Below, one piece after another: positions 1 to 12,500 of a stretch of DNA of 64,000 nt (within the stretch, counting starts at the first letter, position 1; every line of letters starts with the position of its first letter). Both the position numbers and the translations under genes were made by a program. The notes below the pieces were generated by a model. That model saw only the letters and a program-made list of their open reading frames with translations, ran no database searches and was not told the DNA's origin. The stretch lies in contig MU271143.1 in assembly GCA_021432605.1 (NCBI GenBank), positions 3,357,277-3,421,276 on the forward strand. The letters are read 5' to 3'. The DNA comes from Coniochaeta sp. PMI_546. Lineage: Eukaryota > Ascomycota > Sordariomycetes > Coniochaetales > Coniochaetaceae.

Positions 1-1733
1 AAGCCATTAAATCCCCCGAAACAATCGATGCGATGCAGCGAAGTGCGCTGGCTGTCGTGCAGTCGTCGCGATAAGGCCAGGCCTCCGCAGTCGCGCGACA
101 AGGCAAGTCTCAACTGGCGGTAAGCAAATCACCAGAATAGAAAAGTCTCTCGCTTTAGCTTAGATGGGCGCAGACGCCGGTTGTCAAACGAGGGCGCTGG
201 GGATGATGGTGATTGAATTGGTTAGGCCGTCATCTGCGTGCACCAGGTTGCGATCGGGATGAAGACGGTGGGCCGTCTTTGCGCGTGATTCCGGCTCTTG
301 CCTGGTTGGTGGAGTCGGAGGCGATTTCTGCTACTTTTGCCCCACTACCGCGCTTGTGGATTGGTTTGGTTAGCCGCCGGCTCCTAAGCTAAGCGCGTCA
401 CCATTGCATCAACTTTGTAACCAAGGATATTTCCTGTCTGGACTCGTTATCTGCTGGTTTCGACGTTTGTACAACTGTTAATTCATCTTCAGCCCTACGA
501 CTTGGGGGTTGGTCATGTTACGCCGTACTATGATATTTTATTCTTATTTAGGACCCATTAATGCCTTGTTCGGACTACTTCCTCACGGTTTCATCTTAAC
601 TCTTCTTGCAGTCGCGTGCTCCCGTCTTTCCTCCCCCCTCCGAAAGGCTCTGTGAGGGATGCCCATATCCAACCCAAATGGTTGCGTAGTAGCTGTGTCA
701 GGATCTAGCTTGGGTATCTCAAGCATCGGGCAAGTTGGACGCGTATACGACTCTATGGTTTTTCTCAGCGAACTTGGGTGGATTTATTCTCTTTCGTGTG
801 TCTCGAGGCCATTCCTGCATCACACCGCTACACCTAACACCGCTGGCCCGCCAGACAGCACCAGATGCGGATACATGCTGCTCATAACCTTGTTGAGATG
901 GTAAGCTAAGGAAGTCATATTTAAGCTCCAAGTTATCCGTCCAGCTGGAACAGACTTCAGAGCACGTTATGTCTAGCGATGCACGTTTGATGCCACCGCA
1001 ATCTAGACGGCTCGGTTCATCGCGGTATGGAACAAACCTCCATGGGACCAGGTATCCGTAACTTGTAAACCGACGGTGGCGCTTCCGCCCCCACTACACA
1101 CATGCATGTGGCCGAAACCCAGCGGGGGGGACAAAGGAAGCCGGAGTCATGGACAATATCGAAGTCCGGACCTATCAACATCTCCAGCCCTACCGTTTGG
1201 ATAGAGAGCGTACACGTACAAACAACATGGAACCCTTGAGATCGGGAAATCCCCTGATGCCTTTACTACAGTTAATGGGTTGGATACGCTGTAGGACCGC
1301 GCTACACATGTCTGCTGCCGGCAGTCGCTTGCATGGGGTAGCTTGAGGTTTTGAAGTGACAACAGATTCGGCTCTAATGGCCCGCTCGTCAAATGGAGCT
1401 GGCCTAATCCCATCGTGCTGCTAAAATGAGGATCACTGTTTTGGCCCGAGAATCGAGGTGGTCATATAATGAGAGCTTCTAGGCTCGATATGTTGCAATC
1501 GCCGGCGTAGCCTGCCCTCCATCAATCACCCTGTCCCCAACCTCCCAAGAGAATCGCCAAGATTTCCGCAACAGGCACAACCGGGCTGCGACCGCAATTA
1601 TAATGAGATAAAAGAGGCAAGCGCTTGCCGAAGTTGAGGTTGAGATGGCTGTCGGATGACTTCGTGGGTCCTGCAGGAGGCTCAAGCACCCGAATGGCAC
1701 CCCTGTCAGCAACAACACAGATAGGCAGGGATC

Positions 1734-3762
1734 TTAACCCTGACATCCGTGGGTCCGATTATCAGAACAATGGTGCCTTGCATGGGAGCCGAATCTCAAA
1801 TAAGTGCAAGGGCTGGGAAATAATAGTAGACTTCCAGTGCACCATGTTACGTCTGGCTGTTGCTTGACGCTTGGCGAGTCGCTCCAGAAGAAAATCCAGC
1901 TCTCGTCTCCTTGGCAAGGCAGATCAGTCATCAGAGAATCGAGGAAAGGACGCAAGGTTACCAGCCGATGTGCTTGAGCACCAAGGGGCGTCTGGTGGCT
2001 TTGTTTCTCGAAGGATGTTCGTCTGGCGACAACAGTTCTGTGGAAAGTCGCTGTGAATATCCAGTCGGTGAATATCTCCCGCAGGTCCAGCCTTGTGCGT
2101 ATCCGGATGTTCGTGGTACCCTCGTCGGGGTTCACAATGATCTTCGCCAGCCCCTTTCCAAAGGCGCTAGGCAGAGGATTATCCATCTTAGCTCCCGTCA
2201 TTGTTGCAAATCCGTGCGACGGGTCATTATGGCGCATCCACCAACATTCCGAGCACACGTGTACCGTCGGAAGCTTTGTGGAAGTCGATGCACCAGTACT
2301 TTGTTGAAGAGGTCGCACAAACCGAGGCCCAGCGCAAAGCAGGCGTTCTATCGACGAACGTCCCGCTGGAGTGGTCGTATGCGGTTGTCGGCCTGTACCT
2401 GATTACTATTTTTATGCCCAATACTGGCTGGATAGGGACCTTTCTCGCTTGAAAGACTCCCTTATGCATTTCCACAATTGGGAGTGGCTTGCGGAACAGA
2501 TAAGGCGGCAGGGCCATATGTAGTTTAGCGCTTGCCGCAATGGGCTATCTTCACACCTTGTGGACCTGGTTACCACTCAGATTTCCTTTGTTGAAGAATT
2601 GCACTATCGACCGGTCGAAATGAAAGCAAAGATAGCCCAGCCAATATTGGGATTCGGCTGTGGCCAAAAGTTGGATAACCAGGGCCCATAGCAGAAACCG
2701 GTAGGGTTGGTAGTCCACTGCTGCCAAGGGATCCGCAGGGCGACAGCATTACCAGACTCAGATCGGGCCTTCCAGGTCGCTAGCAGTAGAGGAGTGGGAA
2801 AACACTGCCAAAGCATCTTGACGCGTTTGTATAGTTAACTTACAGGGCCGGTTCTTCTCAGCGACTGTCTATCAACTGAACAATTGTGCATCAATAACAG
2901 AGCTGTCCTTTGCTCGACTCTATCCTATGCCTTCGCCGCCAACTGAGCGGTCAAGAAAGAGGGAAGCCAGACGGAAGATACGGATCTAATGAATGGCGTC
3001 TACCATCGCTGCTGGGGCCGCGCTAGGGTCCACATTTCTTTCGGGGGCCAAGATAAAGTTTGACCCTGGCTGGTGCGGCTGTGATTCCGGTATGGAACTG
3101 CCAAGGAAGCACTGCTGGGTACCGGGACTTTGGAGACTTGTCATTCTGTATCAGAGTACATCCCTAAATGAGAGAAAACACAGTGTTACCGCTTTGCCGG
3201 TACGAAGCATGATTTAACCCTCCGTATCTCTACAACCATTGAATACGAACTTATCCACAGTTGCAGTTGCGTGGTCCTGGCACAACCAAAACCGATGACG
3301 AGCAAATGGGCAGGCCTTTTGATCTAACGTTTTGCAACGTGCCTTTCCATTGTGTATTGTGCACTGAGCAGGAATTGTTGCCGTTTCGCTGATGGACATG
3401 CTCCCTTGAAGGATTGGTCTCCATGACCACTGGTTCAAGATGCCCTCAGGACGGCATTTCAGACCGGCTTTCGTCTGATGCCATTGCGCAGACTTGAGTA
3501 GTACCCGCCTTGACTTGCTTTTGAAAATCACAGCAATGCTGGTGGTTGGCATGACGATTCACTTCGTGGCCGCCTGGAGGTCGGTTGACCGGCATCGAAA
3601 CCTTTGCTCGACACGATACCTCACTGTGTACCTGGCCTTAGGCTTTGCCGTGATAAACGATGCCAGGACGCCATCGAGCTGACAGTGACCCGCACCAAAT
3701 GGTACCTTGCAAATGCCAAGCATTGCATATTGAACAACACCTGCTGGTTCAGGTTCCAGCAC
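1734..3762 (-). pseudogene. Coding-like minus-strand patches, possible relic gene(s)
   Basis: Several neighbouring minus-strand frames look more like protein than chance. The best one (about 1990-2200) has GC-leaning third positions and reads as a run containing KIIVNPDEGTTNIRIRTRLD. Other patches lie at about 2227-2460 (containing YWCIDFHKASDGTRVLG), 2604-2816 (rich in Trp, Asn and Pro) and 3214-3762 (several spaced Cys). I do not recognise a family, cannot join the patches with good splice sites, and see no single frame that spans them. They could be one degenerate host gene, two small relics, or coincidence. Confidence 0.25.
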
Positions 3763-4335
3763 CGATAGAAACTTTGGATGACCCTGAACTACCTTAGGCC
3801 GACCAAATAAGCTTCATCAAGAATTCTCGAGACCATGTTCGATCTCGCTGGCGAGCCAGCTTCTTGGACCAAAAACTCTATTTGAGCTGGATTACGTCTT
3901 TATTACAGGTGAATGTCCACTATCGTAGACGAGTTGAAACTGTGCCCGCTGCATGGTCGACACCGTGTGGAGTGTCACCCTGCAGCGGACTTGATCGCCA
4001 TTGACCCTAGCACGACCCTAGCCAGCGCGATCACTGGTGCCCACAGACAACGCACACTCACAGCAAGGGTGGGTGGCTCGACTGGCTCGACTAGGAAAGG
4101 TCGATACAACCTGTTTGAGCTCTATCTGTGGCCCCCGCGTGGCTTCCTCGAAATGCTGGGTCATGGCGGCTTTTTTTTGTTGCTGTGCTGGTTGGGCTGA
4201 AGCTGTCACCTCGATACGCTCGTGTTCTCTCATAAGGCGCAAAAGACCTTCCGGCCCCCTCGTCATTCCGAAGCTCTTTTTCGTTTACCTTCCATTTTCC
4301 ATTCCCGAATGATAGGTCCTTGTGAAGATCTGGCA

Positions 4336-4408
4336 TCCTGTCTCTGCCGTCTCGTCCTCTCTCGTCGATGCTCTCCTCTGCTCCTCTCACCTAACCTCCG
4401 TATTTCCA
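4336..4408 (+). promoter_or_regulatory. CT-rich leader or core promoter tract
   Basis: A stretch of about 70 bases dominated by C and T lies some 520 bases before the start codon at 4923. Such pyrimidine tracts are common at transcription starts of filamentous fungi. The placement is consistent with a long 5' leader; no start site can be read directly. Confidence 0.35.
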
Positions 4409-4922
4409 ACCTTGAGGCTCATCATTGCATTTCAATTGACGGGTCTTGAGGGATCTGCTTCTCGTCGGCTTCCACGCAGCCAACGTTGGCTTCTACCCGA
4501 GTTTCAGTTTTGCATTGTGCCGCCAGCGTCGATCAACCTTGGTCATCCTTCTGGAACATTGACACCACCAGCCTCCAAGCGATCTGAGACCGAAAGTAGA
4601 ATCATCCCGCTCATTATCGTGCCGTGGCGTCGACCCGAAATCCCTTAGGCCGCTTACACTCGTATCAACACGGTTTTGCCGTTGAAAGCTTGCCTCACGT
4701 TGCACAGGACTTCATAGGTTCTTACTTATAGCTGCACCGACGGAACCCATTCTATCACTATCCTATCGGTTCATTTCCCTCATACACGTTGTCGGCGCGC
4801 TGTTTCGGTTTGTCTTTGAGGATTTGCTATTATTGTGTGGTAGCTGTTACTAGTCTCACGTTCCCCGGATCCACAACCACGTTCTCCGTTGTCAATCGAC
4901 ATTCTTCGACCAGGAGTTGACC

Positions 4923-6347
4923 ATGTCGGTCTTCTCCATGATCAAAAAGGGCCGCCAGGCTGCCAAGGAGCATGCTGCTAAGCAGGCCGAGAGACAAGCG
5001 GCAGAGGCGGCCAAAACGCCATACAAACACATCCCTAGACATGCCGCATCCGATGCTCTCTCTGCCGGACCTGCGGGCCACAGGGAGGATGACCGACCTA
5101 AGATCATGGAACAAAATCGTCGGAGGAGTATGATGACGGCTAGCGGTCTGGGCATGTCAGGAACGTCAACGCCAGTCCATGTTGGCTTTCCTCGGGTCAA
5201 CAGTGCGCTGTCGCATGTCTCCTACCCTGTCGCGTACGCAAGTCCGGTGGTACAGGTGCCTCGCGCCTACAGCTACTCGAGTGTCCAGCCGGGGTGGAGC
5301 AACTACGGAGGAGAGGTCGTCTACACTCCAATGGAAAGCAGCAGCGGTTCGGTAAAGGGCAAGGAGGTCGAGAGGGTTATGGTCGACTCCGGTCGTGCCA
5401 GCCGCACATCTAGCAAAGCTTCATTTGCGCCATACCCCATCGAGAGATCCGCAGCAAGCGGGCCCTCTGGAAACTCGCCAGTAGGCAGCTCAAGCAACTC
5501 GACCAGCTCTCAAGATGACTTGGAGATGAAACCGGTCAAACACAGCTCCGCGGTCCCAGCAGCCCGGTCGCCTGACTCTGCCTCTAACTCACCATCTCAA
5601 GTACGACCAGCTGGAGAAGTGGACTACTTCCACCGTCTACACCCGAGCAACCCGCGAAGAATATCAGATCCGTCTACCGCGAAGCAGTACATGTCACAGC
5701 CAAGGAGCTCATATGTACCACAGAGGCAAGGGGGTCCGCGGATCACCAGCCTACCACCTACCACATCTGCCATTCCTCCAGTACCCGCTCTCCCAGCAAT
5801 GCACTTCGGCGCCCCTCTGACCCATCCCACTGGGTCTAGCGCCAGTATTGCTGGCTCGGTCACTACTGCAGCGAGTTCTATCACTATGGTCCCATACGCT
5901 ACCTCGCGTGGCAGCCCGCCGCGGCTGCCAGTCCCGGAAGAGGTTGCCGGCCCAATGCCCGCTGAGGAATTCGATACCTATCTTCCCGAGGTTGAGACAG
6001 CCGTCGCAGCTCCGCCTGCGGCCCGCAGGAATTCCCGACGAGCCTCTAAAACAGCTCGTTTTACGGAACTTGAGCCAATAGTCTCGAATTTGTCGGACAC
6101 CCACACGAGAAGCATCGCCGCGGTGCCAGTCAAGTCAGAGGTGCGCACAACGGTTACCGCCACTTACGCATTGCCAACACAATTCGACGAGTCGGCCCTG
6201 ACAACTTCGCAGCCGCCAGTGATGCCGGCCCAGCAGAAGAAGACGAAGCTGAGCAAAAATCCGACTGCAAAGCTGGCCAAAAATGACGTGGTGAAGAAGA
6301 ACCGGTGGTCGTTCAGGAGCAGCAAGGCCACTTCGGTTGCGGTCTAG
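4923..6347 (+). CDS. Conserved fungal Ser-rich hypothetical protein
   Basis: A single 474-residue open frame without introns. The ATG at 4923 is used because the frame upstream offers only a TTG. The N-terminus (about residues 1-80) is the ordered part: a short basic, Ala/Lys/Glu-rich helix starting MSVFSMIKKGRQAAKEHAAK, then PYKHIPRHAASDAL and a DRPKIMEQNRRRS stretch that I recall as conserved in hypothetical proteins of filamentous ascomycetes. The remainder is low-complexity, rich in Ser, Pro, Ala and Thr, with many phosphorylatable sites, and ends in a Lys-rich tail. No signal peptide, membrane segment or enzyme motif is visible. Function unknown; the makeup suggests a disordered cytosolic or cortical regulatory protein, which is inference. 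Confidence 0.85.
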   Translation: MSVFSMIKKGRQAAKEHAAKQAERQAAEAAKTPYKHIPRHAASDALSAGPAGHREDDRPKIMEQNRRRSMMTASGLGMSGTSTPVHVGFPRVNSALSHVSYPVAYASPVVQVPRAYSYSSVQPGWSNYGGEVVYTPMESSSGSVKGKEVERVMVDSGRASRTSSKASFAPYPIERSAASGPSGNSPVGSSSNSTSSQDDLEMKPVKHSSAVPAARSPDSASNSPSQVRPAGEVDYFHRLHPSNPRRISDPSTAKQYMSQPRSSYVPQRQGGPRITSLPPTTSAIPPVPALPAMHFGAPLTHPTGSSASIAGSVTTAASSITMVPYATSRGSPPRLPVPEEVAGPMPAEEFDTYLPEVETAVAAPPAARRNSRRASKTARFTELEPIVSNLSDTHTRSIAAVPVKSEVRTTVTATYALPTQFDESALTTSQPPVMPAQQKKTKLSKNPTAKLAKNDVVKKNRWSFRSSKATSVAV

Positions 6348-9300
6348 CCTCTGAAGTGGACTTAGAACTAGAACTTTCGATGCATCTCGACCGGCTGGCT
6401 GGCTCGCTTGGTTGACAACCACATGGTCCGCGGCACCACTCTTTGAACGCGATTTCCTTGGGATTCGAATCTCGGTGCGGCGCTGGGCGTTATTGAACAC
6501 TATCATACAATCTCATTTAATGTTTTATTTATCTTCGTCGTCTCAAGAGCAACCAAGCGACTCGTCTCGACTCGATATACGGCTTTGCACACCGACCTCG
6601 AAACTCTCGCGAGTTCTCGACTATCGATGCACCCACTTTACCCGGAACAGCGGAACATTTGGCGCACATTTTGCACAGGAGATACAAAGAGGCCTTTTTG
6701 AATATACGTAGCGGTGTCAAAAGCAGTTGCTTCACGATGCACATTATTACTTTTTGGGATCGGAAGGAAAGACAAAGGCAAGGAGGAGAATCTTAGGAAT
6801 ATACTAGACTGGGTACCCGGAGTAGGACAAACATGGGATTTATAGCCGTCCCGATTTCCTGGTTATTGCAGCGCCATAGCTTGCTTCTTTCTCTTGACTC
6901 ATCCAGCGTTCTTTCACTCTTAACGACACATCTATGGCAGATTTTCATTTTGGCTCTTGTCTGCTTCAGCTATTAGATACGCAGGCCTTCAGGTAGGCCT
7001 TTTGTGTATACCTAGCTCAGAGCAATCCTAGCGGACATCATAAGCATACCCAAAGCACTGATGGCCCATCCACACACATTCACGGACTATTACAGGTGCC
7101 CACCCCACGGGAAATACCCACGTCGCCCATGAACTCACACGTGTGTGCCTTACGAGCGGATCGTCAGATCTGATGGCGCCCCTGGGATCTTACTAACTCC
7201 CCATGCTGGTTCTGTAGCGGGTGTCGTGCCGGATACGCTCCTCCCTCAGGGGCATCCGCAGGTAAGCCACATGTCTGACGGCAGCTCCCTTATCGCGAAA
7301 ACCACGAAAACGACAAGACGAAGACGAAAAAAACGAATCACGCAAGTGACAAGCAAGAGACCCTGTGCCACTCGTACCAGAAGATAACATCTCGCCAGAG
7401 CTGGCTGATGACGGGACAACCCACCCTGTCTCTCAACCAATGAAACCAGGACGGCAGCGGGCTACGACCGCATACCACATCGCAGCTCTTTTAGGACGAC
7501 GAACTGAGCGAGGAAAAGGCCTAAGCTATGGAAGGCCTTCCCTTCCTTCTCGGCCCTGCTGTCGCAGTGCGACCATGCAAGCAAGCACTGGCAGGCTGAC
7601 AGCATGCAGGCTGCAGTATCTATCTGTCTGCAATCCGTAATCGATACCCACTCTCTCTTGCACGGTGTCAATTGTCAGGCTGTATACGCAATCGAGCTTC
7701 CTGAGAGCCGGATTGAGTCCAGCAAGTTCCTGATGGAGGCTGCATGAGGTGCATATGCCCCGCTGGAGTATTAGAGAATCCACAGCTGAAATGTCCACAG
7801 AGCACAGCAAAACCAGGACATGGCACGTTTCAGCCAGATGTGTTTCCAGGTGCACGTCGTTGGACTATTCCGATGCATCCGGGTCGCGGCTCCGCTCCGG
7901 CCAATACGAGCGGCAAACGGCTCCTTCGCACACGTTTTGTTCCAAGGTGTCCCAGATATGTTCCAAGTTTGCGAAAACATTGAGCCATACGTTGGTGTCA
8001 AGCGTCAATGTCTTAAGGAAAAGTATCTGTGGTTTGCTCACGAGGCTGGAGCGAAAAATCAAGAACATCCAACAATGCACTCAACAAGGACTAGGTACTC
8101 TCGAAGAAGAAGCACCAACCCGTTCGCAACTGAAAACAAACGGGCCGGCCTGTAACCACAGTCCCGAAGGGCTGAGACATACGCATGTCAACTGTGGGAT
8201 CTGTTCAGACCCTGCAATGATCGAGACAGTTCCACCCGTCACCGTTCCCAGCCTCTCTCTCTCACACACAATCTCAGCACCTTCCCTTCATAATAACCAA
8301 TATCACCGTTCGCACAGATAAGCTACAGCTGTCAAGCGGATGCCCGCAGGTGGACCCTAAGGCCGTCCTGCTACGCTCCAGAGCAATGACGCGATATCTT
8401 ATCTATCGTCCTGTGTTTGTCTTCTGCGGCGGCAGAGATAGTGAAGCCCCCTTCCTCGCAGCGGGCTGGGCCTCTCTGTCCGGTCTAGTGCCGCTGCACC
8501 GGTCCAATATCATGCTGTCGCCCAAGTTGCATATCTGCCGCTACGATCGCAGCTGAAGAGTCATGTGTAGTAAAGCGTTGCACTGGAAAACGCTTTTGCG
8601 ATCCCATAGTGAGACCCTTTTTTCCACGGTTGGGCGGGAAGGGGGGGTCGGGTTGGAATCCCGAACGAAAAAGCCTTGTTGGTCTTTTCGAGAGCTGAGT
8701 TACCCTCGTCAAATGTTTTCGAGCAACTTGAAGCGAAGAAGGGCTGAGCGATATTAAACGGACCCTTAGCGTTACAGCGCCAATGACGCTCGACGTCGTA
8801 CAGTTACATTGCAGTTGCTATTCATGGCGAGCCTACCCAGTCGATATAGGTAGGGTTTTTTGGCCGTAATACCATGGTTTCGAGCTCAAGCGCACACCAT
8901 CTTCAGCCTCGGTGTGCTGGGGGCCCCTGTGCTGTGCGCTGAGGTGTTACGGAAGAGACAGAAATTCGAGCTGGATGAGCCGCGCGACAATTTGACCATC
9001 AAGGGCGTACGTAATTCATCAAGGCTTGACCGGAGATGGACTGGCCTCCTGAATTCGAAGAGAGAAAGGTGCAGAGCGGTCACCCCGTCATCGTCAAGCG
9101 ATTGATTGCCATGATGACCGTGGACCCTTGAGGTTACAATGACGAAAAGGTAAGCAATGCGGGGGAAAGCGAAATGAAAGAACCCAATAGTGTCACTAAG
9201 AAAGTCATTTCTAGCGTATAATGTAGTCCTCACTTAAAATACGATGGTGTCCGTAGCACATACCGAGCGAGACGGGACAGATCCGCCGCCTAGGTCTAGG

Positions 9301-9508
9301 TATCATCCCGTGAAAATCAACCTCCGTACCTGTCCTTGAAGGTATAACGCCATAGAACCCCATTGGCATCCTCAGCCACGGTCTAATCTTCGTGCAGATG
9401 GACATTTCCCTGTCTCCCTCGTAGCTTTCTGCGCCATTCAACTCCCAAATCTTGGTTGAAGCAAATAAGAAAAACCAATACAGCCCTGTCCGAGAATAAG
9501 AATTATGT
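6348..9508. other. Intergenic, convergent 3' flanks and spacer
   Basis: About 3.2 kb between the 3' end of the Ser-rich gene and the 3' end of SCC2. The longest open frame (plus strand, about 7755-8321) has no recognisable domain and no support from splice signals or context. The sequence is of mixed composition with short CT- and AT-rich runs. I see no RNA gene or repeat family here. Confidence 0.6.
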
Positions 9509-12500
9509 TTAGAACCAATCACCATCGTCGACCTCGCCTTCGGCGTCGACATCCGCGGTGATGATGTTTTGCTTTTTAGGACGACCGCGCTTGCGCGGCT
9601 GCGAGCTGGATCGCGCTCGCTTCTTCCTGCCGGACGGCGTGCCGCTCGCCTTCCGCTTGCGACCGCGGGCGGGCGTGTTGACGGAACCAGGCTCGTCATC
9701 TTCATCGTCGTTGCTTGGGGTCGTCGGATCCTCTCCGTTCAACTCCTCGTCCTCGTCCGCGATCTTCAACTCCCTGTCGACGTTCATGAGTTCCACGAAA
9801 GACCGGCATGTCTCCGTCATACGCTCCCTAGACGATAATGAAGTCATGACATGAGCAATGTCCTCCCAGAATTTCTCTCCGGTGACACCTTGAACCTTGA
9901 CGGGCGTCTTGTTGAGATCCTTGGCCTGGGCCTTCGCTTTCGGGTCCCTGCGTGTCGTGCCCATACCATACAGTCGACGTAAGTATGTTCGAGCCTCCCA
10001 CAGTGCGAGAAGGACCATAGAAGCAGCCGTCAGCTGCTTGAGGCGCATAATGTCCACCGTAGGTGCGGCCGGGGCCACTTGACCGTCAGCCCCAACCTGC
10101 GTGCTAGGCTCGAAATCCATGCGCATTTGTAGGACTTCCGACTCTATAGCATGTGCGACAGGGGCTCCTGTCGTGCTGAACATCTTTTCTGCCGCAGCAA
10201 CTACAGCCTGCAATTCCCCAACCGTGTTATACTCCAAGAAAGCCATGTTCTCAATGAGAAACTGTGAGAACTGCAAGTGGGCAGGTACTTCCTCTGCGAC
10301 GTCCAGCTTGGCGAGGTCGAAGTCGACCATGTTGCACAGTTTCTCCAGGAACTTCTGCTTTTTCTGCGAGTTGCTGACCTTCAACACCTCCATCCAGAGA
10401 TGGATTTTCGCCACGAAGGGATTCGTCGTAGCGCCCCGGGGATCTTTGACGATATCACGCTGGTATGCGAACGCCGCCTGGAGTGCTCTGCCGTATTCTC
10501 GTTCGACCGCAGACTCGTGCTTTTCATGTAGCATCTTGTGGCCAAGGTACGCGATCTCCGAGAACTTGGGGATCGGTGACGTCTCCAATGTCATGAACGT
10601 TACCCCCGTTTCCTTAGGGTGAACGATGCCTTGCCTATTGATGCTTGCCAGGACCTCAATAGCAAGAAAAGCGAGCTCATCCTGAGTTGCCAGGCAGATT
10701 CGGGTGATGTCTTTCAGGAACCGCTGAGTAGTACCGCTAGCAGCGTCATCATGTGATGTACCTCCCATCACCGTCAGTTCACGCTTTTTTGGAGTATCTG
10801 CGGCTTTGCCTGGTGTTTCCTCGGCCTTAGCGAGCTCAGACCGTTGTTCTTCGATCAGGTAAAACTCCTTCAACCCTCGAAGTATCATCAACTCGAGCAC
10901 CGGATTCTGCTCGTCAAACACTTGCCGAAAAGCAGTATAGACATTTGGAGCGTTATAGTTCTTTGGCCACGACTGGCAAACGAGCCCGACGGCATCGAGG
11001 GAGGCTTTTCTCAGGTCCAGCGGCCATTGCGGCGCCGCGAACCCGACCATTGTGTCTACCATGAGCTTCGAGACAGAGGTCCCGTTCCATTTAGGAAATT
11101 GTGTTCTGAAAACCTGAAGATGCGAGTCCAGATCACAATGCTTACCGGCCATACCAGCGAGGAGGCAATACCGGTCGAACTGTCTCATGTTTATCTCGGT
11201 CATCTGCTTTGGGTTGATGGATCGCATCTTGGTGATATTCCTCAAAACGGACACCACAAGTCGTGTCAGGTGCTCCTTGGACTCCAAGAGCACGCTGATG
11301 ATCCAGAGGCATGCAAACACATCGTCCAAGAGTAACCTGGGGAGTTTGCCGATCGCTGGGGTGAGCTTGCTACGAACATACTCCAAGAAGTGCGTATGAG
11401 CTTTCGACAGCTGTGGTAGGACGCGGCGGTAAATCACGATAACGGCCCTCATTACGGCGACGTTATCTGCACTATCGATGCTCTCGATAAAAGGCTTGAG
11501 GAGAGAGATCTGCTCGAAGTTGAACAGACTCGGGTCAGCCTTCGCGAATATCATCAGAACCTGCAGTGCATCGCTTCCTGCTACTGTTGAATCGTCGGAA
11601 TCAGAGTTGTTGACCATGTCAAACATGCTCTCGACAAACTTTGCGCAGACTTCTGATGTTACCGGCGCAGATTTCGAGTCGGGGGCGAGCATCGACTGTA
11701 GGACCTTGTCTAGAACAACCGGGAGGTTGACACTGCCTCGCTTCACAGTTTGGACCATAAGAGCGACATGATCCGCGAGGGAAATCTTTGATGCGGCAGA
11801 GTTTTCTCCTTTGTGGAAAGGCGCAAACCAGATTTCCTCGATCATCTGGCGTGCAAGGTCCCTGACGCTTTCTTCTGGATCCTGGACGCGATGGAGCAAA
11901 GCATTCGCAATGTCACTCCTCACGGCCTTGCTAGGGTTGCGAAGGTAAATGTCCTTCGCAAGCTTCATGGCCCGCTTCCGAACACCAACACCAGTATCGG
12001 TGAATCTCTCAATCACGGTTTCTGTCATTTGATCCTCCAGTGCCGGGCGCATTGAGATACACTTTCCGACCAGTCCAAGAGCCGAATCTCGGACCTGGGT
12101 GGAAGAGTCGACGAGACACTGAAGGATACGCTGTATGACAACCGAATCGCCGTCTAGAATTGAGGGATCGGTCTCGAGAAGCTGGTTGATACTCCTGAGA
12201 CTCTTGCTTCTCACTGTGGCCTGATCGCTTGTCATGGATCCCAGCAGGAGGTTCAGAACGTGAGTAAAGGCCTCGCACAGCTGAGAACGTAGAAGCGTGA
12301 TGGCATATGCAAGCCGAGCAAGCTTCCCTGAGACGCTCTTGAACGAATACTCGTGTACGAGCCACCTGCGATCATGGATCATCATGCGTAACCTGTAAGC
12401 AAGCTGTCCATATTTCTGATCTCTCTCGTCATCGTCGTCTTCGCAGTTGTTATAGCATTTGCAAATGTTGTCCGCCCAGTCCGAGATCAGAAAAGAAATA

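Larger units (their letters stand above)
1..4922. other. Gene-poor left flank
   Basis: No intact gene is visible in this 4.9 kb stretch. Only short open frames occur, on both strands, and none shows a domain or a supported splice pattern. The minus strand between about 1.7 and 3.8 kb holds coding-like patches that are listed separately. The last 600 bases are CT-rich and look like promoter and 5' leader of the gene that begins at 4923. Confidence 0.6.

Noticed and set aside
1860-2402. 180-codon plus-strand frame
   Set aside because: It is opposite the coding-like minus-strand patches and reads as their shadow.
7755-8321. 190-codon plus-strand frame in the 6.3-9.5 kb gap
   Set aside because: No domain, odd composition, overlapping frames on the other strand, and no promoter or splice context.
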